Positions 42,702 through 51,195 are shown, numbered from the stretch's first letter. The stretch is 64,000 nucleotides of DNA from Candidatus Howiella intestinavium (GCA_904420585.1 CAJFVX010000045.1:1-64000), one strand, 5' to 3'. Notes: generated by a model from the letters alone, not told the origin. Program-made: numbers and translations.

Positions 42702-42977
42702 AGACGCCCGGCCGCACATCCGGGCGAAAGCGCACGGCCCGGCCGGCCGAAATCCGGGGAAAGCGGGGGGCCGGCCGCCGGGGAAAATATCCCCATTGGA
42801 ATCCGGGGCTGCGGGCACTGTAAAGAGCGGTCATCCCCCGGGCCGGCCCTGCAGGCCGGCTGGGGGGCGCCGCACCCGAACATGTCTGCAGACGGCCCCG
42901 CGGGGCAGGACGTCCCTGCCTTTGCGGCGCGGGCCGCCGGCCGGCAAAAATACATAAGCAAAAGGAAGATAGACTGC

Positions 42978-43901
42978 ATGGAAATTCTCGCCTACGCAGG
43001 CAGCGTGGTAAACCAGGTTGTCATTATGCTGCTGCTGATTATAACCGGCTATATTCTCTGCCGCACCGGCCTTGTGAAGGAGACCGGCGTGGACCAAATT
43101 GTCAATATCCTGTTCTACGCCGTGACCCCGGTGGTGATTATCGACTCCTTCTGCCAGGTGACCTTTACCCTAGATATGGCCAAATCCCTGGGAATCATGG
43201 CCCTTTGTGCCTTTGGAGCCCATGCCGCCGGCCTCCTTTTGGGCTGGATATGGTTCCGCAAATGGGGCGGCAACGCCCGGTCGGTGCTGCGCACATCCAC
43301 GGCCTTCTCCAACTGCGGCTTCATGTCCCTGCCCCTGGCCGACGGCCTGCTGGGGGCTGAGGGTGTGTTTCTCGTATCGGTCTACGTGGCCGTGCACAAT
43401 CTGCTTATCTGGACGGTGGGCCTCCGCCTGTTTACCGGAGGGAAAATGTCGGTGAAAAAGGCGGTTCTCAATCCCGGCGTCATCGGCCTGCTCATCGGCC
43501 TGTTTATTTTCTTTCTGGGCATCCCCCTGCCCGGCGCCCTCACCGGCGCCCTGACCCATGTTTCCAACCTGAATACCCCCCTGGCCATGGTGGTCATCGG
43601 CTCTTACCTGGCGGCGGCCAGCCTGCGGCCGGAAAAGGGGGACGGCAAAATGTGGACCGCCATCGGCCTGCGGCTGGCGGCCATACCCCTTATCTGCCTG
43701 GGCGCCTTTAAGCTCTGCGGCCTGACGGGGGATATGCTGCTTTGCTGCATGATACCGGTCAGCGCCCCGGTGGCGGCCAACGTGGTTATGTTCGCGGCCA
43801 AATTCGGGGGCGACGCCCGCCTGGCCTCCCGGATTGTCCCCCTGTCCACGGTGGTTTCCATCCTGACCATCCCTTTGCTGCTGACCCTGTCCCATCTGTA
43901 A
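42978..43901 (+). CDS. AEC-family (auxin efflux carrier-like) permease
   Basis: 307 aa with about ten membrane helices. The start is ATG 42978 with AAAGGAAG upstream. FSNCGFMSLPLADGLLG and NLNTPLAMVVIGSYLA are the AEC signatures, and SAPVAANVVMFAAKFGG matches the second half-repeat. Family members export organic acids such as malate or malonate; the substrate is unknown. The 276-base GC-rich gap before it holds no clear signal. Confidence 0.92.
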   Translation: MEILAYAGSVVNQVVIMLLLIITGYILCRTGLVKETGVDQIVNILFYAVTPVVIIDSFCQVTFTLDMAKSLGIMALCAFGAHAAGLLLGWIWFRKWGGNARSVLRTSTAFSNCGFMSLPLADGLLGAEGVFLVSVYVAVHNLLIWTVGLRLFTGGKMSVKKAVLNPGVIGLLIGLFIFFLGIPLPGALTGALTHVSNLNTPLAMVVIGSYLAAASLRPEKGDGKMWTAIGLRLAAIPLICLGAFKLCGLTGDMLLCCMIPVSAPVAANVVMFAAKFGGDARLASRIVPLSTVVSILTIPLLLTLSHL

Positions 43902-43909
43902 CAAAAAAA

Positions 43910-43948
43910 CCGGGCCGCCTGTTGCAGGCGGCCCGGCGGCGTTTTAGG
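43910..43948 (+). terminator. Terminator of the AEC gene
   Basis: A 12-bp stem CCGGGCCGCCTG/CAGGCGGCCCGG (43910-43921 with 43925-43936), preceded by AAAAAAA and followed by GTTTTAGGG, so it may act for both strands. Confidence 0.8.
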
Positions 43949-44007
43949 GTTTTATCCAGCGGTATGGAAAAGGAAGGTGATGGGGAGTTCCGTATCCGGG
44001 CAGTTTC

Positions 44008-44616
44008 TTAGGCCTTTTTAAACAGCCGGACGGCCGGCTTTTCCCCCTGGTAGCGGAGGAGATGCCGCAGGATGACCAGGGCGGAAAGCAGGCAGCAGCC
44101 CAGGGTCACAGGGGCGGGCAGCTTCAAAAGGAAGCAGCCGGCGGCCAAAAGGCCGAAGACCAGCACGCTGCGGAAAAGATGGGGGGATACCACCAGCACC
44201 ACCGAGAAGAATATGTACAGCCCCGCCAGCAGGGCCAGGGGCTGCCAGAGGGGCAGCAGCCCCAAAAGGCAGCCGAAGGATACGGCGATGGCTTTGCCCC
44301 CCTTTGTAAACCGGCCGAAGGGGAAGGCGTGGCCCAAAGCCGGCGCGGCCAGCACCAGGGCGAAGGCCGTCTGGGACATATCCAGGTTCCGGGCAGCGAA
44401 GAATACGGGCGCCGCCCCTTTGGCCAGCTCCAGGCCCAGGCTCAGCAGGCCCACCGGCCAGCCGGCCAGCCGGACGGCGTTGGCCGTGCCGGGGTTGCCG
44501 TCGCCGCTTTGCCGGGTGACGTCCACGCCTTTTAGGAATCGGGGCAGCATCCGGGCGTAGAGCACGCTGCCCGAAAAATAGCCCAGCAGGATAAAGAATA
44601 GGTATTTCCAGTCCAT
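44008..44616 (-). CDS. plsY: Glycerol-3-phosphate acyltransferase, PlsY type
   Basis: 202 aa with about six membrane helices. PlsY moves an acyl group from acyl phosphate to glycerol 3-phosphate to make lysophosphatidate. The three PlsY motifs are visible: LLGYFSGSVLYARM, TRQSGDGNPGTANAVR and GHAFPFGRFTKGGKAIAVSFG. ATG 44616 has AAGGAGG upstream and overlaps the stop of the upstream GT28 gene in TGATG, so translation is coupled. Members of this divergent branch differ slightly from housekeeping PlsY (SVLYARM rather than SIPFG-like), so it may be a paralog. Confidence 0.88.
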   Translation of the reverse strand: MDWKYLFFILLGYFSGSVLYARMLPRFLKGVDVTRQSGDGNPGTANAVRLAGWPVGLLSLGLELAKGAAPVFFAARNLDMSQTAFALVLAAPALGHAFPFGRFTKGGKAIAVSFGCLLGLLPLWQPLALLAGLYIFFSVVLVVSPHLFRSVLVFGLLAAGCFLLKLPAPVTLGCCLLSALVILRHLLRYQGEKPAVRLFKKA

Positions 44617-45740
44617 CACACGGCCTCCTTTTCCGCCGCATCCTCCAGCAGCCGGACGATTTCCAGGGCGGCCTCCCGGTTGGTGCCGGCGGCCTGGGCC
44701 GCCTCCATATCCCGCCGACGCTTCCCTGGCCGCAGCAGCGCCTGGCCGGCGGCAATCTGGGCCTGCATCTTCCGGCCGGCCGCCGACATGCCCCGCCCTA
44801 CGAAAAAGGCCAGGTTCTTGGTCTCGCAGCCGGGGATGGGGGCGGTGTGCACCATGGGAATGTTCTTCACCGCCGCCTCGGTGCTGGTAAGCCCGCCGGG
44901 CTTGGTGAAGACTACGTCGCAGGCGTCCATATAATCCCATACGTTTTCGGTGTAACCCAGGATGTGCACCCGCTGGTCCCCGCCGAAGCCCAGGGTAAGG
45001 GTTTTATAAAGCTGCCGGTTTTTGCCGCAGATGATGACCATATGCTCCCCGTCTTTACAGGCCCGGCGCAGTTCGGAGACGAAAAAGTGGATGCGGCCGA
45101 AGCCCATGCTGCCTCCCATGATAAGATAGATGGGCGCGTCGGCCGGCAGCCCGCAGATTTTCCGGGCCTCCGCCCGGGTCTTTTTGACCGAAAAGGCCGG
45201 CCGCACGGGGATGCCGATGGGATAAAGCTTCTCGGCGGGGATGCCCTTGCGGGCGTACTCCCCGGCCAAATCCTTGTGGGGGATGACGTAGCAGTCGCAC
45301 TCGGTCTCCTCCCAGAAGGGGATGCAGGTGTAGTCGGTGGACACGGCCACGGTCTTCAGGGATAAAAGGCCGTGGCGCTTCATATAGGTAAAGGCCTCGG
45401 CGGGGAAAAGATGGGGGGTGACCAGCACGTCGGCGGGGTGCTCCCGCAGATAGGCGGCCAGCCGTTTGCCCATGCCCCGGTTGGCCCAGTACACCGGGGA
45501 CTTGCGGCGGGGGGAGGTCAGCTTGCCCCCCGCCCAGTACAGGGCGGCGAAGATCCGGGGGGCGTGCTTGACCAGGGCCACATAGCCCCCTCCAACCAGC
45601 CGGGAGGTGCGCCTGCCCTTGAGCAGCATCATATCCAGCATTTCAGCCTCATGGCCCTGCCGGCGGGCCGCCTCCGCAATGGCCTGCCCGGCGGCGTTGT
45701 GTCCTTCGCCGGTGTTGCAGGACAAAATCAAAATCCGCAT
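44616..45740 (-). CDS. MGDG-synthase-like glycosyltransferase (GT28)
   Basis: 374 aa from ATG 45740 (GGGGGAG upstream). The N-terminal Rossmann half opens MRILILSCNTGEGHNAAGQA, the signature of diacylglycerol glycosyltransferases such as UgtP. YLIMGGSMGFGRI and VFTKPGGLTSTEAAV bind the UDP-sugar. It acts at the inner membrane face, adding a sugar to diacylglycerol to form a glycolipid, which in Firmicutes may anchor lipoteichoic acid. It is coupled to plsY, which supplies phosphatidate precursors. Donor sugar not determined. Confidence 0.9.
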   Translation of the reverse strand: MRILILSCNTGEGHNAAGQAIAEAARRQGHEAEMLDMMLLKGRRTSRLVGGGYVALVKHAPRIFAALYWAGGKLTSPRRKSPVYWANRGMGKRLAAYLREHPADVLVTPHLFPAEAFTYMKRHGLLSLKTVAVSTDYTCIPFWEETECDCYVIPHKDLAGEYARKGIPAEKLYPIGIPVRPAFSVKKTRAEARKICGLPADAPIYLIMGGSMGFGRIHFFVSELRRACKDGEHMVIICGKNRQLYKTLTLGFGGDQRVHILGYTENVWDYMDACDVVFTKPGGLTSTEAAVKNIPMVHTAPIPGCETKNLAFFVGRGMSAAGRKMQAQIAAGQALLRPGKRRRDMEAAQAAGTNREAALEIVRLLEDAAEKEAV

Positions 45741-45801
45741 GGCTCTCCCCCGTCTATCCTTCCTTTTCTCAAAATTACAGCATGATATGCAGAATACAGT
45801 C

Positions 45802-45830
45802 ATTATACCCCAAAAAATTTCCCTGCACAA
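45802..45830 (-). promoter_or_regulatory. Promoter of the GT28-plsY operon
   Basis: On the minus strand, TTGTGC (45825-45830), a 17-base spacer and TATAAT (45802-45807), 62 bases before ATG 45740. Confidence 0.68.
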
Positions 45831-46170
45831 GCGGGGGACTGCCGTAAAATTTCCCCTTTTGGAAAAGAAAGCGCCGGCCCAGGCCTTTCATCCCTCTTCT
45901 GCTTATATTCCAGAGGCCGCCGTCCATCCCCGCCGGGAGGCACACGTCCGCCTTTCCATATTTTTATGCGGCGCTGTTCCCACGCCGCATAAAAATGCGC
46001 CCCGCAAAGCGGGGCGCACCAGACTGCCGAAAACCCAATGGAAGCTTTTTATCGCAGAAACCGGCGGCATGGGTGCCGTTTTTGGCACACAGGCATATCC
46101 GTCAAATCGCCGGCCATCCCGGCTGCCGGAACGCCGATTTCATACTTCAGCGCCGGGCGGCCTGCCCGGT
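45831..46170. other. Gene-free region with degraded hairpin-repeat sequence
   Basis: No gene is supported. A hairpin GCGGCGCT...CGCCGCAT-like and the motif AAACCGGCGGCATG near 46059 recall the dispersed hairpin repeat, but the modules are too eroded to call a copy. No T-run terminator is evident behind paralog 4. Confidence 0.4.
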
Positions 46171-47709
46171 TTAATTTTTGTCAAAATCGATATCCTTGAA
46201 GCTGTTATTCTCGCCAACCACAGTAAAGGTGCAGTTGTCTATCGTCAGGTTTTCCACCTCTGTAGGCTTAGGCCATGTTTTGTCGTACAGAATACCGGTG
46301 CCGATGCGGGTAATTGCCGCGTCGGAAATATCCAATGCGCCTTGATAATAGATGGTGGGGTTGACAGGCATCGGATCTTCCGGCGTACTGTCGTCGACCG
46401 CTTTATTGGTGATAAAAGTGCCGCCTCTGATAACCGTTTTGCCGTATGCGTTGTTCAAATAAACCGCTTTGCTGTATTTTCCATTTACCGTGACGTTGGT
46501 GAGCGTGTTTTCCCGTGCGTTTGAGTAGATGCCGTAGGCGTTCATCACAGAACCCGGCCCCACATCAACAACTGCACCATTGACAGCCAGCGAAGCGCCG
46601 ATGGTATGGATGGTTCCGGAGGTGCCTTTTTTCTCCGATGTGCTGTATGTTCCCCCGTTAATAACAATGCTGGAGCCGGCTCCGCCGTACACAGCCCAGC
46701 CATTATCGGAACTGGAATAAACAGAAAAATCCTCACCGGCATCGATGACCAGCGTACCGCCTTTGCCAAACTTGCTGTCCGCATAGAGCACGCCGTTGAT
46801 GGTGCCGTTGCCCTGCACTGTCAGGGAAGTTCCCACAGCCGCCTTCAAAGCCCCGTCCACAGTCAGGGTTTTCCCATTCATATGCAAAACCGTGTCTTTG
46901 GGGAAATAAACGTCTTCGGGCAGTTCGATATTGTCGGTCAGCTGAATGACTGCGCTGTTTTCCGCCGCCTGCATAAACGCATCCGCGCTTGAAACGGCCG
47001 CAAAGGCTTTTTCATCATACTGGCTGCCAAAGCCGTCCTTCTCATATGTATACTGGGTGGCGTGGAGTTGGAAGTTCAAATCGCCCAGGGACAGGCCCTG
47101 GTAGGCGTTGCCGGCCGTCTCCCGCATGTGCAGCGCCATCGTCATCTGAACAGAACCCACAGGCTCACCGTTCGCCGGCTCCGCCTCTTCCGGCAGCAGC
47201 ACGCCGTGGGCGATACCGTCACCATCGGCCATCAGGCCAGACAGGGTGCCGGCATTCCGCCAGCCGTTGGCCACGGTCATGTCCGCAAAGGAATCCGTCG
47301 GGGGAATGCCATCGCCCTCATACACATACACATCGATGACGTCCGCCAGTTTTTCACCCTTCGGCCCGGCGGCAGCACCGACGGCAGCCGCATCCAGGCG
47401 AAATTGCAGCGCAAGGCTGCCGGCGTTTACCACCCGCAGGGTCTCCATCACCGTGTAGCCGGGCTCCCACAGGCCGTAGTCAAAAATCTTATGTTGGGGG
47501 GTCTTCTTGAGGGATACGTCCCGGCCGTCCGCGCCGCCGCCCACATGTACCAGATCGATTTTCAGGTCGCCCGCAGCAATTTGATTGCCGGTGCTGGTCA
47601 CGCTGTCCGTAAACCATGCGAAGGTGGTGCCCAGGAGCATGGCGCAGCACAGCGCCAGGGACAGGGCGCTGGCCAGCAGGGCCCTTTTGGTGTTTTTGCC
47701 GTTTGTCAT
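46171..47709 (-). CDS. SipW-type signal protein, paralog 4, divergent core and beta-helix tail
   Basis: 512 aa from ATG 47709 (AAAGGGG upstream). The signal KNTKRALLASALSLALCCAM is nearly identical to paralog 1 and is followed by LLGTTFAWFTDSVTSTGN. The second domain (about 50-250) is diverged (KIFDYGLWEPGYTVMETLRV, HMRETAGNAYQGLSLGD) and resembles CalY/TasA more than the other paralogs do. The hinge DGFGSQYD is kept. The tail is beta-helical: HMNGKTLTVDGALK, TINGVLYADSKFG, INGGTYSTSEKKG, YGIYSNARENTLTNVTVNG, LTIDNCTFTVVG. The tail is less GC-rich than neighbouring genes. Exported; function unknown. Confidence 0.8.
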   Translation of the reverse strand: MTNGKNTKRALLASALSLALCCAMLLGTTFAWFTDSVTSTGNQIAAGDLKIDLVHVGGGADGRDVSLKKTPQHKIFDYGLWEPGYTVMETLRVVNAGSLALQFRLDAAAVGAAAGPKGEKLADVIDVYVYEGDGIPPTDSFADMTVANGWRNAGTLSGLMADGDGIAHGVLLPEEAEPANGEPVGSVQMTMALHMRETAGNAYQGLSLGDLNFQLHATQYTYEKDGFGSQYDEKAFAAVSSADAFMQAAENSAVIQLTDNIELPEDVYFPKDTVLHMNGKTLTVDGALKAAVGTSLTVQGNGTINGVLYADSKFGKGGTLVIDAGEDFSVYSSSDNGWAVYGGAGSSIVINGGTYSTSEKKGTSGTIHTIGASLAVNGAVVDVGPGSVMNAYGIYSNARENTLTNVTVNGKYSKAVYLNNAYGKTVIRGGTFITNKAVDDSTPEDPMPVNPTIYYQGALDISDAAITRIGTGILYDKTWPKPTEVENLTIDNCTFTVVGENNSFKDIDFDKN

Positions 47710-47817
47710 GGCTGTTTCCCCTTTGTTTTTCATTTGGGGGCTATAATCACCCGCCGGATGCTTATACCGAGGAGAACACCGGCGGACAGAAGAGATAACC
47801 CCCTGTTTTCGCCTTCG

Positions 47818-47846
47818 AGTATACCATGAAAACGCCCAAAACACAA
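47818..47846 (-). promoter_or_regulatory. Promoter of SipW-type paralog 4
   Basis: On the minus strand, TTGTGT (47841-47846), a 17-base spacer and TATACT (47818-47823) followed by CGAA. It matches the paralog 1 promoter over most of its length, including the GCGTTT block in the spacer. Confidence 0.7.
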
Positions 47847-47923
47847 TTGTTTATATATCATTGCATAAATCCGCTTTTTGCGGCGGGTCCGCAGGCTGCC
47901 GAAGAGCCTGCTGCATGGTTCAA

Positions 47924-48013
47924 ACCGGCGGCATGCGGGCCGGCTCCTGTCCCCTGCACATCCCGTCCAAGCAGGATTTGCAGGGGACAGCTGAGAAGGG
48001 GCGCGCCCCCTTC
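47924..48013 (+). repeat. Modular hairpin repeat, copy E (diverged)
   Basis: AAACCGGCGGCATGCGG is followed by a long hairpin CTGTCCCCTGC/GCAGGGGACAG (47947-47957 with 47980-47990) enclosing GCAGGATTTG, then AGAAGGGG/CCCCCTTCT (47994-48013). The module order matches copy B. It lies just beyond the 3' end of spoVT. Confidence 0.65.
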
Positions 48014-48063
48014 TGGGGCCTGCCGTCTCTGCCAGCGGGCTTGGCGGCGGTTTTGCCGGGGCC

Positions 48064-48603
48064 TCAGCCCTCCATCTGGCGGCCCAGGAAGGCGGCGGCC
48101 ACCTGGGCCAGCTTGACGTCGCTGTCCGAAGGGCCGGTCTGGCCGTCCCCCAGCAGCACCACCGCTCCCGACACATCCCCCGAGGCCAGGATGGGGGCGG
48201 CCACCCCGATGGGGCGGTCAATGCCCTCCAGGGCCATGGGCCGGCGGACGTCCTCCCTGCCGTAGGCCACCGTCCGGCGCTCCTCCATAATCTCTTCCAG
48301 CTGGCCCGACACCCGCCGCTCCAGCACCTCCTTTTTGGAGATGCCGGCCGCTGCGATGCAGTGGTCCCGGTCGCAGATGAGCACCGGGCAGGAGGTGCTC
48401 CCCACCAAAGCCTCGGCGTACTGGGACGCAAAGGCGGCCAGCTCTCCCACAGGGGAGTACTTTTTGAAAATGACCTCCCCGTTGTTGTCGGTGTAGATTT
48501 CCAGGGGGTCGCCCTCCCGGATGCGCATGGTGCGGCGGATTTCCTTGGGAATGACAACCCGACCCAGGTCGTCGATGCGGCGAACGATACCGGTTGCTTT
48601 CAT
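48064..48603 (-). CDS. spoVT: Stage V sporulation protein T
   Basis: 179 aa from ATG 48603 (GGGAGGA upstream). An AbrB-type DNA-binding domain (1-50: GIVRRIDDLGRVVIPKEIRR, DPLEIYTDNNGEVIFKKYSP) is followed by a GAF-like domain (55-179: CPVLICDRDHCIAAAGISKK, AAPILASGDVSGAVVLLG). SpoVT tunes sigma-G genes in the forespore, and the domain order and length match. Together with spoIIE it supports an endospore former. Confidence 0.94.
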   Translation of the reverse strand: MKATGIVRRIDDLGRVVIPKEIRRTMRIREGDPLEIYTDNNGEVIFKKYSPVGELAAFASQYAEALVGSTSCPVLICDRDHCIAAAGISKKEVLERRVSGQLEEIMEERRTVAYGREDVRRPMALEGIDRPIGVAAPILASGDVSGAVVLLGDGQTGPSDSDVKLAQVAAAFLGRQMEG

Positions 48604-48681
48604 ATAGCATATTCCTCCCGTAATTCCAGATAAAATCCTTGTATACAATCGGCCGTCCGGCCGATACGCTGCAAGCACATG

Positions 48682-48710
48682 TAGTATCTGTCAAATGGAG
48701 AAAAATATGC
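48682..48710 (-). promoter_or_regulatory. Possible sigma-G-like promoter of spoVT
   Basis: On the minus strand, GCATA (48706-48710), 17 bases, then GATACTA (48682-48688), close to the sigma-G pattern (GHATA and CATACTA-like). A TTGACA also lies inside the spacer, but with no matching -10. Weak evidence. Confidence 0.35.
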
Positions 48711-48861
48711 TTTTTCGCCGGCCGTCCCTTCTGGTAAAAGACGGAAGCAAAGGTCGGCAAAAAAAATCAATCCATAAGCTTAGAAGGAGACTTTCCCCCC
48801 TTTTAACATCCCCCAGCAAATCCCGCCGCCGGTTTGGATGGTTTTATCCGTTTTTCGACAA

Positions 48862-48903
48862 GATAAAAACCGGCCGCCGGACCTGATACGTCCGGCGGCC
48901 GGC
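48862..48903 (-). terminator. Terminator of the DUF975-CmpB gene
   Basis: A 12-bp stem CCGGCCGCCGGA/TCCGGCGGCCGG (48870-48881 with 48891-48902), read on the minus strand, is followed by TTTTTATC. An eroded copy of the hairpin repeat (AGAAGGAG, CAGCAAATCCCGCC) lies beside it at about 48776-48835. Confidence 0.85.
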
Positions 48904-48906
48904 GTT

Positions 48907-50550
48907 CTACAGCGGCAGGGGGCCGCGGGCCAAAACGGCAGGCAGCAGGCCCTCCACCACGAAATTGTAATCCGTAATGCCCTTGCCCGTGTTGGGCACA
49001 AAGCAGGAATAGATAAGATCGCAGACAAACAGCAGGATGAGCAGGCAGCAAATAAAGCATTTCAGCTTAAAGGGGATTTTCCGGTACCAGTCGTCCAGCA
49101 CCGGCCCCAGCAGGTAGATCGCCGCGCATCCCCCCAGCCCGAAGACCAGCAGGCCCTCGGCGCAGATGAAGCCGTTGAGATTCAGCACATAGCCCGAATA
49201 ATCCCACCAGCGGGTGCCGGTGGCCCATTCCAGGAACCAGCCGGTGCCGTACTCGATAACCCCGCAGAACAGGACGGTGAGGAAAAAGGTCAGCACGGGG
49301 TGGTTCCGGACCTTTTTTAAGAGCACCAGCACCCCTACCCCGCCCACGCCGTAGATGGGCAGCCAGGGCCCGTGGAGCACCCCCCGGTTGACAAAGCCTT
49401 CGGCCGAAAGCCCCTGGATGACTTCCCACACCCAGCCGGCGGCGGCAAAGGTGAAAAAGATGAGGATGAGGGACCAGATGCTGTAGTCCCGCCGGTAGTC
49501 GGATTTTATCCACTTCCGCCGCTGCCGGTCAGGCAGGGGGAAGGCCTCCTCCGGGTACCGGTCGGCCCCGCCGGTCTCGAACAGCCGGCTGTCATTCAGC
49601 AGCTCTGCGCCGGGAATGCCGTCGGCCAGGGCCTTTTCCCGCAGGGTGCGGTAGAGGGCCGCCTCGGCGGCGGTCATATAGGGGTTCGTATAAAAGACGT
49701 TCAAAAAGCCCAGGGTGAAAAAGTTCAGCAGCTGCCAGGGCAGGAAGGAAAGGGACAAAAGGAAGGCCTTCCACTTGTTCCCCCGCATCATGGTTTTGGA
49801 CAGCCCCATGGCCTCCCGCCAGCCGATGGCCGGGTTTTCGGCCACGATAAAGGGCACCAGCATGTAGGAATAGCTCTTGATGACGCCCCCCACAATGGTC
49901 AGGCACCAGAGGGCCAGGAAAAAGGAGCGCATAAACATGACCTTGGCCGTATTCCAGAGCTTTCCCACCCGGACCATCAGCAGGGCCCGGCGCATACCGG
50001 TCTGGGGGTAGCTGAGCTTTTCCATCAGAAACCGGCGTTCGGCCGCCATCAGGGGATTTTTGATGAAAAACCAGAAGAGGAAGCTGATGGCCGCGGCCCC
50101 CAGGGCCACAAAGCCCCGGACCACCCGTCCCTGAAAGAGCATCTGGCTGAAGGAGTCCAGCACCCCCAGGGCGATGGAGCCCGAGCGGGTGATGTTGTTG
50201 AAAAGGGAGGCCAGCACCCCTCTGGAATTGGCCGCGATAACCTTCGCGCCATCATCCTCCTCGCCCGCCGGGACCTCGGGTTCGGGGGGCGGCTCCCAGT
50301 TGGCCTGGTCCCCCACCAGCCGGAGGAAGTCCTCGATGATATCCGCGTTGGTGCGCTGCACCGTGTAAATGGTGGTTTTCAGCACCCCGGCCTCGATTCC
50401 CGCGCGGTCGTTGTAGACGTCAAAGGACCAGATGGTGGAGCCGTATTCCCCCGTGATAAACGCAGCAATCAGGCAGACCAGCACCACCCGCCAGTAGTGG
50501 GGTTTGAAAACGCCCCGCGCCTGCCGCTTCAGTTCCCTGCGCGTCCACAC
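48907..50550 (-). CDS. DUF975 / CmpB-like membrane fusion protein
   Basis: 547 aa with 9-10 membrane helices. The first 330 residues resemble DUF975: MWTRRELKRQARGVFKPHYW at the start, MLVPFIVAENPAIGWREAM, GNKWKAFLLSLSFLPW and NPYMTAAEAALYRTLR. The C-terminal 170 residues resemble the putative ABC-transporter type IV/CmpB family: WVWEVIQGLSAEGFVNRG, LHGPWLPIYGVGG, EYGTGWFLEWATGTRWWDYS. Start is GTG 50550 with AAGGAGG about 12 bases upstream. Function unknown for both halves. Confidence 0.8.
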   Translation of the reverse strand: MWTRRELKRQARGVFKPHYWRVVLVCLIAAFITGEYGSTIWSFDVYNDRAGIEAGVLKTTIYTVQRTNADIIEDFLRLVGDQANWEPPPEPEVPAGEEDDGAKVIAANSRGVLASLFNNITRSGSIALGVLDSFSQMLFQGRVVRGFVALGAAAISFLFWFFIKNPLMAAERRFLMEKLSYPQTGMRRALLMVRVGKLWNTAKVMFMRSFFLALWCLTIVGGVIKSYSYMLVPFIVAENPAIGWREAMGLSKTMMRGNKWKAFLLSLSFLPWQLLNFFTLGFLNVFYTNPYMTAAEAALYRTLREKALADGIPGAELLNDSRLFETGGADRYPEEAFPLPDRQRRKWIKSDYRRDYSIWSLILIFFTFAAAGWVWEVIQGLSAEGFVNRGVLHGPWLPIYGVGGVGVLVLLKKVRNHPVLTFFLTVLFCGVIEYGTGWFLEWATGTRWWDYSGYVLNLNGFICAEGLLVFGLGGCAAIYLLGPVLDDWYRKIPFKLKCFICCLLILLFVCDLIYSCFVPNTGKGITDYNFVVEGLLPAVLARGPLPL

Positions 50551-50585
50551 CGCTGCCCCTCACCTCCTTATATGCACATACACTA

Positions 50586-50614
50586 ACTATACACGACTTT
50601 TGTCGGTTTCGCAA
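50586..50614 (-). promoter_or_regulatory. Promoter of the DUF975-CmpB gene
   Basis: On the minus strand, TTGCGA (50609-50614), a 17-base spacer and TATAGT (50586-50591). It overlaps the last codons of the upstream nucleotidase gene. Confidence 0.65.
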
Positions 50615-51195
50615 GCCTGCCCCCCGGTCAGCTCATCCAGGGTCAGCCGGAAGCCGGGGAGGAATTCGGCCATGAAGATGTCGGCCTCGGGCAGCTTCAT
50701 CTCCTCCACCGCCCGGCGGATGGTCTCGCCGGCCACCCGGAACTCGTCGTTGCCCATCTTTTCCTCCTGGATGCACTTGATATAGGCCGACAGCTTGTCG
50801 GCCGCCTTGATAAGGGGACGGTAGGCCTCGTCGCCGGCCAGCAGCCCGGCGTAATCCGGCCGCAGGTCGTCGGGCAGCAGGTCCAGCAGCCGTTCGGCGG
50901 CGGCGGCCTCTGTCTGTTTGTAGGCCCCGGCCGTATGGGCGCTGAAATACTTGACCGGCGTGGGCAGGTCCCCGGTGATGATTTCGGGGGCGTCGTGGAA
51001 CATGGCCAGCAGGGCCGCCCGGCCGGGGTCCAGGTCCCGCCCCAGCCGCCGGCTGCCGATGAGGGCCAGGGCGTGGGCGATGAAGGCCGTCTCCAGGGAG
51101 TGCTCGGACAGGTTCTCCGGCCGGGTGTTGCGCATGAGCCCCCACCGCTCAATATATTTCATACGAAAAAGCATGGCGTAAAAATGACTGGACAT
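50587..51195 (-). CDS. HD-domain 5'-deoxynucleotidase, YfbR-like
   Basis: 202 aa from ATG 51195 (AAGGAGG upstream). The HD phosphohydrolase motifs are NLSEHSLETAFIAHALA, AMFHDAPEIITGDLPTPVKYF and ADKLSAYIKCIQEE, matching YfbR, which dephosphorylates deoxyribonucleoside 5'-monophosphates with a divalent metal. Likely a nucleotide-pool function in the cytoplasm. It is divergent from the glycosyltransferase gene and shares its promoter region. Confidence 0.9.
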   Translation of the reverse strand: MSSHFYAMLFRMKYIERWGLMRNTRPENLSEHSLETAFIAHALALIGSRRLGRDLDPGRAALLAMFHDAPEIITGDLPTPVKYFSAHTAGAYKQTEAAAAERLLDLLPDDLRPDYAGLLAGDEAYRPLIKAADKLSAYIKCIQEEKMGNDEFRVAGETIRRAVEEMKLPEADIFMAEFLPGFRLTLDELTGGQACETDKSRV

